Below are positions 62,963 to 64,000 of a stretch of DNA of 64,000 nt, in pieces. The stretch comes from Thermoplasmata archaeon. GTDB lineage: Archaea > Thermoplasmatota > Thermoplasmata > Thermoplasmatales > Thermoplasmataceae. The first letter of the stretch is position 1. Every line of letters starts with the position of its first letter. Location of the stretch: the NCBI GenBank assembly GCA_021806235.1, contig JAJZXU010000027.1, forward strand, positions 41,614 through 105,613. Reading direction: 5' to 3'. A program made the translations under genes and the position numbers. Below the pieces are notes generated by a model, which saw only the letters and a list, made by a program, of their open reading frames with translations, had not been told where the DNA came from and made no database searches.

Positions 62963-63634
62963 ATGATAAAGTTCGTTGTTCTGGATGTTGATGGTACCCT
63001 AACTGATGGAAATAGATTGATATCAACCAGTGCGATAAAATATATAAGAAAAGGCATGGATAAAAATGTAACATTTTCACTGATCAGCGGGAATGTTGTA
63101 CCGGTAATGTTTGCATTGCAGACATTTATAGGTATAAATGGTCCGGTATTTGCTGAAAATGGTGGAATAGTATTATATAAAAATCAGATTAAAAAATTCT
63201 TTGATAAAACCAGGGCTGAAAAATTTCTGGAATATATATCAAAAAAATCATCGGTTAAACCTATCTTTACAAACATGTGGAGAGAAACATCCATTGCATT
63301 TAATATGGACGATTCTGATGAAAATTATGTTTCTGGTGAGGCAGAAAAAAACGGTCTGTATATTGTTAACAGCAGGTTTACATGGCATTTAATGGATAAA
63401 AATCAGAATAAGGCATATGCTGTAAATTATATGAAAGACCAATTTGAACTGAATTATGATGAAATTCTGGTTGTTGGTGATTCAGATAATGATATACCCA
63501 TGTTTAACCTGAACGTGAACAGGGCATGCCCCGCAAATGCAACAGCTACTATAAAAAGCAAAAGCGACTATGTATCAAAACATAGATATGGAAATGAAAT
63601 GGCGGATGTTCTAAAGTATTACGGAATATTATAA
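62963..63634 (+). CDS. Phosphoglycolate phosphatase, archaeal HAD type
   Basis: A 223-residue HAD phosphatase. Motif I FVVLDVDGTLTDGN (Asp8, Asp10), motif II SLISGN (about 39-44), the cap domain with VFAENGGIVLYKNQ, lysine motif III DKNQNKAYAVNYM (about 150), and motif IV VVGDSDNDIPMF (about 172-183). Archaeal enzymes of this type (Thermoplasma TA0175-like) hydrolyse phosphoglycolate. A TATA-like TATTTATTAATTTTATAA lies just upstream in the divergent gap with rnp4. Confidence 0.88.
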   Translation: MIKFVVLDVDGTLTDGNRLISTSAIKYIRKGMDKNVTFSLISGNVVPVMFALQTFIGINGPVFAENGGIVLYKNQIKKFFDKTRAEKFLEYISKKSSVKPIFTNMWRETSIAFNMDDSDENYVSGEAEKNGLYIVNSRFTWHLMDKNQNKAYAVNYMKDQFELNYDEILVVGDSDNDIPMFNLNVNRACPANATATIKSKSDYVSKHRYGNEMADVLKYYGIL

Positions 63635-63694
63635 CTTGACTTCGCCAAACGAACTTGCCATACTGCTATTTGCCAGATGACTTTTTTTACATTA

Positions 63695-63976
63695 TTACCA
63701 CCTCAATTTCAGTGTTTTATCCTCATATCTCCTGATGAAATCACCAAATAGATCCCTTATCTGAGGTGTAATGTTACTTATTATGTGGAATCTGAAGTTA
63801 TATCTCGGGTCTACAACCGTTTTTGCACATAGAATAAGACACTTTCTGAGCGGTTTTATATTTGCCATGCTCTTTTTCCTGTTTTCCTCAGGATACAGGT
63901 TAAAATGTAAAGTCTCACCAAGAAAGTGTATATAAGCGATCACTCGGTATTCAAGAATCTCATCCCAAGCCAGCAT
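63695..63976 (-). CDS. Hypothetical protein, 93 aa
   Basis: Basic protein, ILEYRVIAYIHFLGETLHFN then NIKPLRKCLILCAKTVVDPR and ITPQIRDLFGDFIRRYEDKT. The AT-rich run ATATAATATATAAAATTTTC directly upstream of its ATG looks like a promoter, which supports a real gene start inside the window. It has no family match I can give. It could also be a transposase-related remnant, given its charge and position alone. Confidence 0.4.
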   Translation of the reverse strand: MLAWDEILEYRVIAYIHFLGETLHFNLYPEENRKKSMANIKPLRKCLILCAKTVVDPRYNFRFHIISNITPQIRDLFGDFIRRYEDKTLKLRW

Positions 63977-64000
63977 TATAGAAAATTTTATATATTATAT

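Noticed and set aside
63201..63392. 63-codon frame inside the phosphoglycolate phosphatase gene
   Set aside because: Alternative phase of a clearly assigned gene with all HAD motifs.
1..64000. CRISPR array
   Set aside because: I looked for regularly spaced 25-37-base repeats and found none; the short repeats present are hairpins or direct pairs.

Overview
The window is chromosomal DNA from a thermoacidophilic archaeon of the Thermoplasmatales, most like Ferroplasma or a close relative. The evidence is archaeal-type S3Ae ribosomal protein, PCNA, membrane-anchored LonB, NMD3, RNase P component 4, Cgi121, archaeal LeuRS, an intron-bearing elongator tRNA-Met, very AT-rich DNA (about one third G+C), and an alkyltransferase-endonuclease V fusion of the type described from Ferroplasma acidarmanus.

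Layout. 1-9.1 kb: end of a histidine operon (hisF, hisIE), a sugar-isomerase-like SIS protein, a CobN plus ChlI/D-type metal chelatase pair and an MFS transporter. 9.2-13.1 kb: accessory stretch with a RelE toxin whose antitoxin carries an in-frame TAG, a TPR protein, a DUF4143-type ATPase, decayed fragments, pyruvoyl arginine decarboxylase, and a short non-coding segment ending in a group II intron domain V/VI-like hairpin. 13.2-15.9 kb: leuS. 15.95-17.47 kb: a wrecked IS605-type element in which tnpA is joined to the last codons of tnpB and about 0.8 kb of GC-rich, hairpin-dense DNA lies in the tnpB tail.

17.68-30.02 kb: a 12.3-kb integrated element bounded by tRNA-Val and a 13-bp copy of that tRNA's 3' end. 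Its left part holds a tyrosine integrase, a repressor-like winged-helix protein, a HerA/TraG-like ATPase with an extra C-terminal domain, a membrane protein, and a string of overlapping tiny genes, several of them zinc-finger or DNA-binding-like. Then comes a GC-rich non-coding block packed with perfect hairpins. The right part is an AT-rich cargo cassette: a 23-codon peptide gene with a perfect Shine-Dalgarno on the minus strand, divergent from two tandem SagB-type oxidoreductases, an MFS exporter and a GNAT acetyltransferase, with a perfect inverted repeat between them. I read this cassette as a possible undescribed ribosomal-peptide (RiPP) natural product pathway with export and acetylation-based self-protection. 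It is the main discovery candidate here.

30.1-31.0 kb is decayed border DNA. 31.1-64 kb is ordinary chromosome: a DtxR-like regulator, histidine phosphatase, DUF255 thioredoxin-fold protein, NMD3, arginine deiminase, S3Ae, five further tRNA or tRNA-adjacent loci, an IS607-type element with a 5'-damaged tnpB, glutamate dehydrogenase, PCNA, amidohydrolase, ArfC, AhcY, FAH protein, LonB, Cgi121, PfkB kinase, a surface-protein plus MoxR/DUF58 operon, rhodanese, AGT-EndoV, an MMPL/RND transporter, Rnp4 and phosphoglycolate phosphatase.
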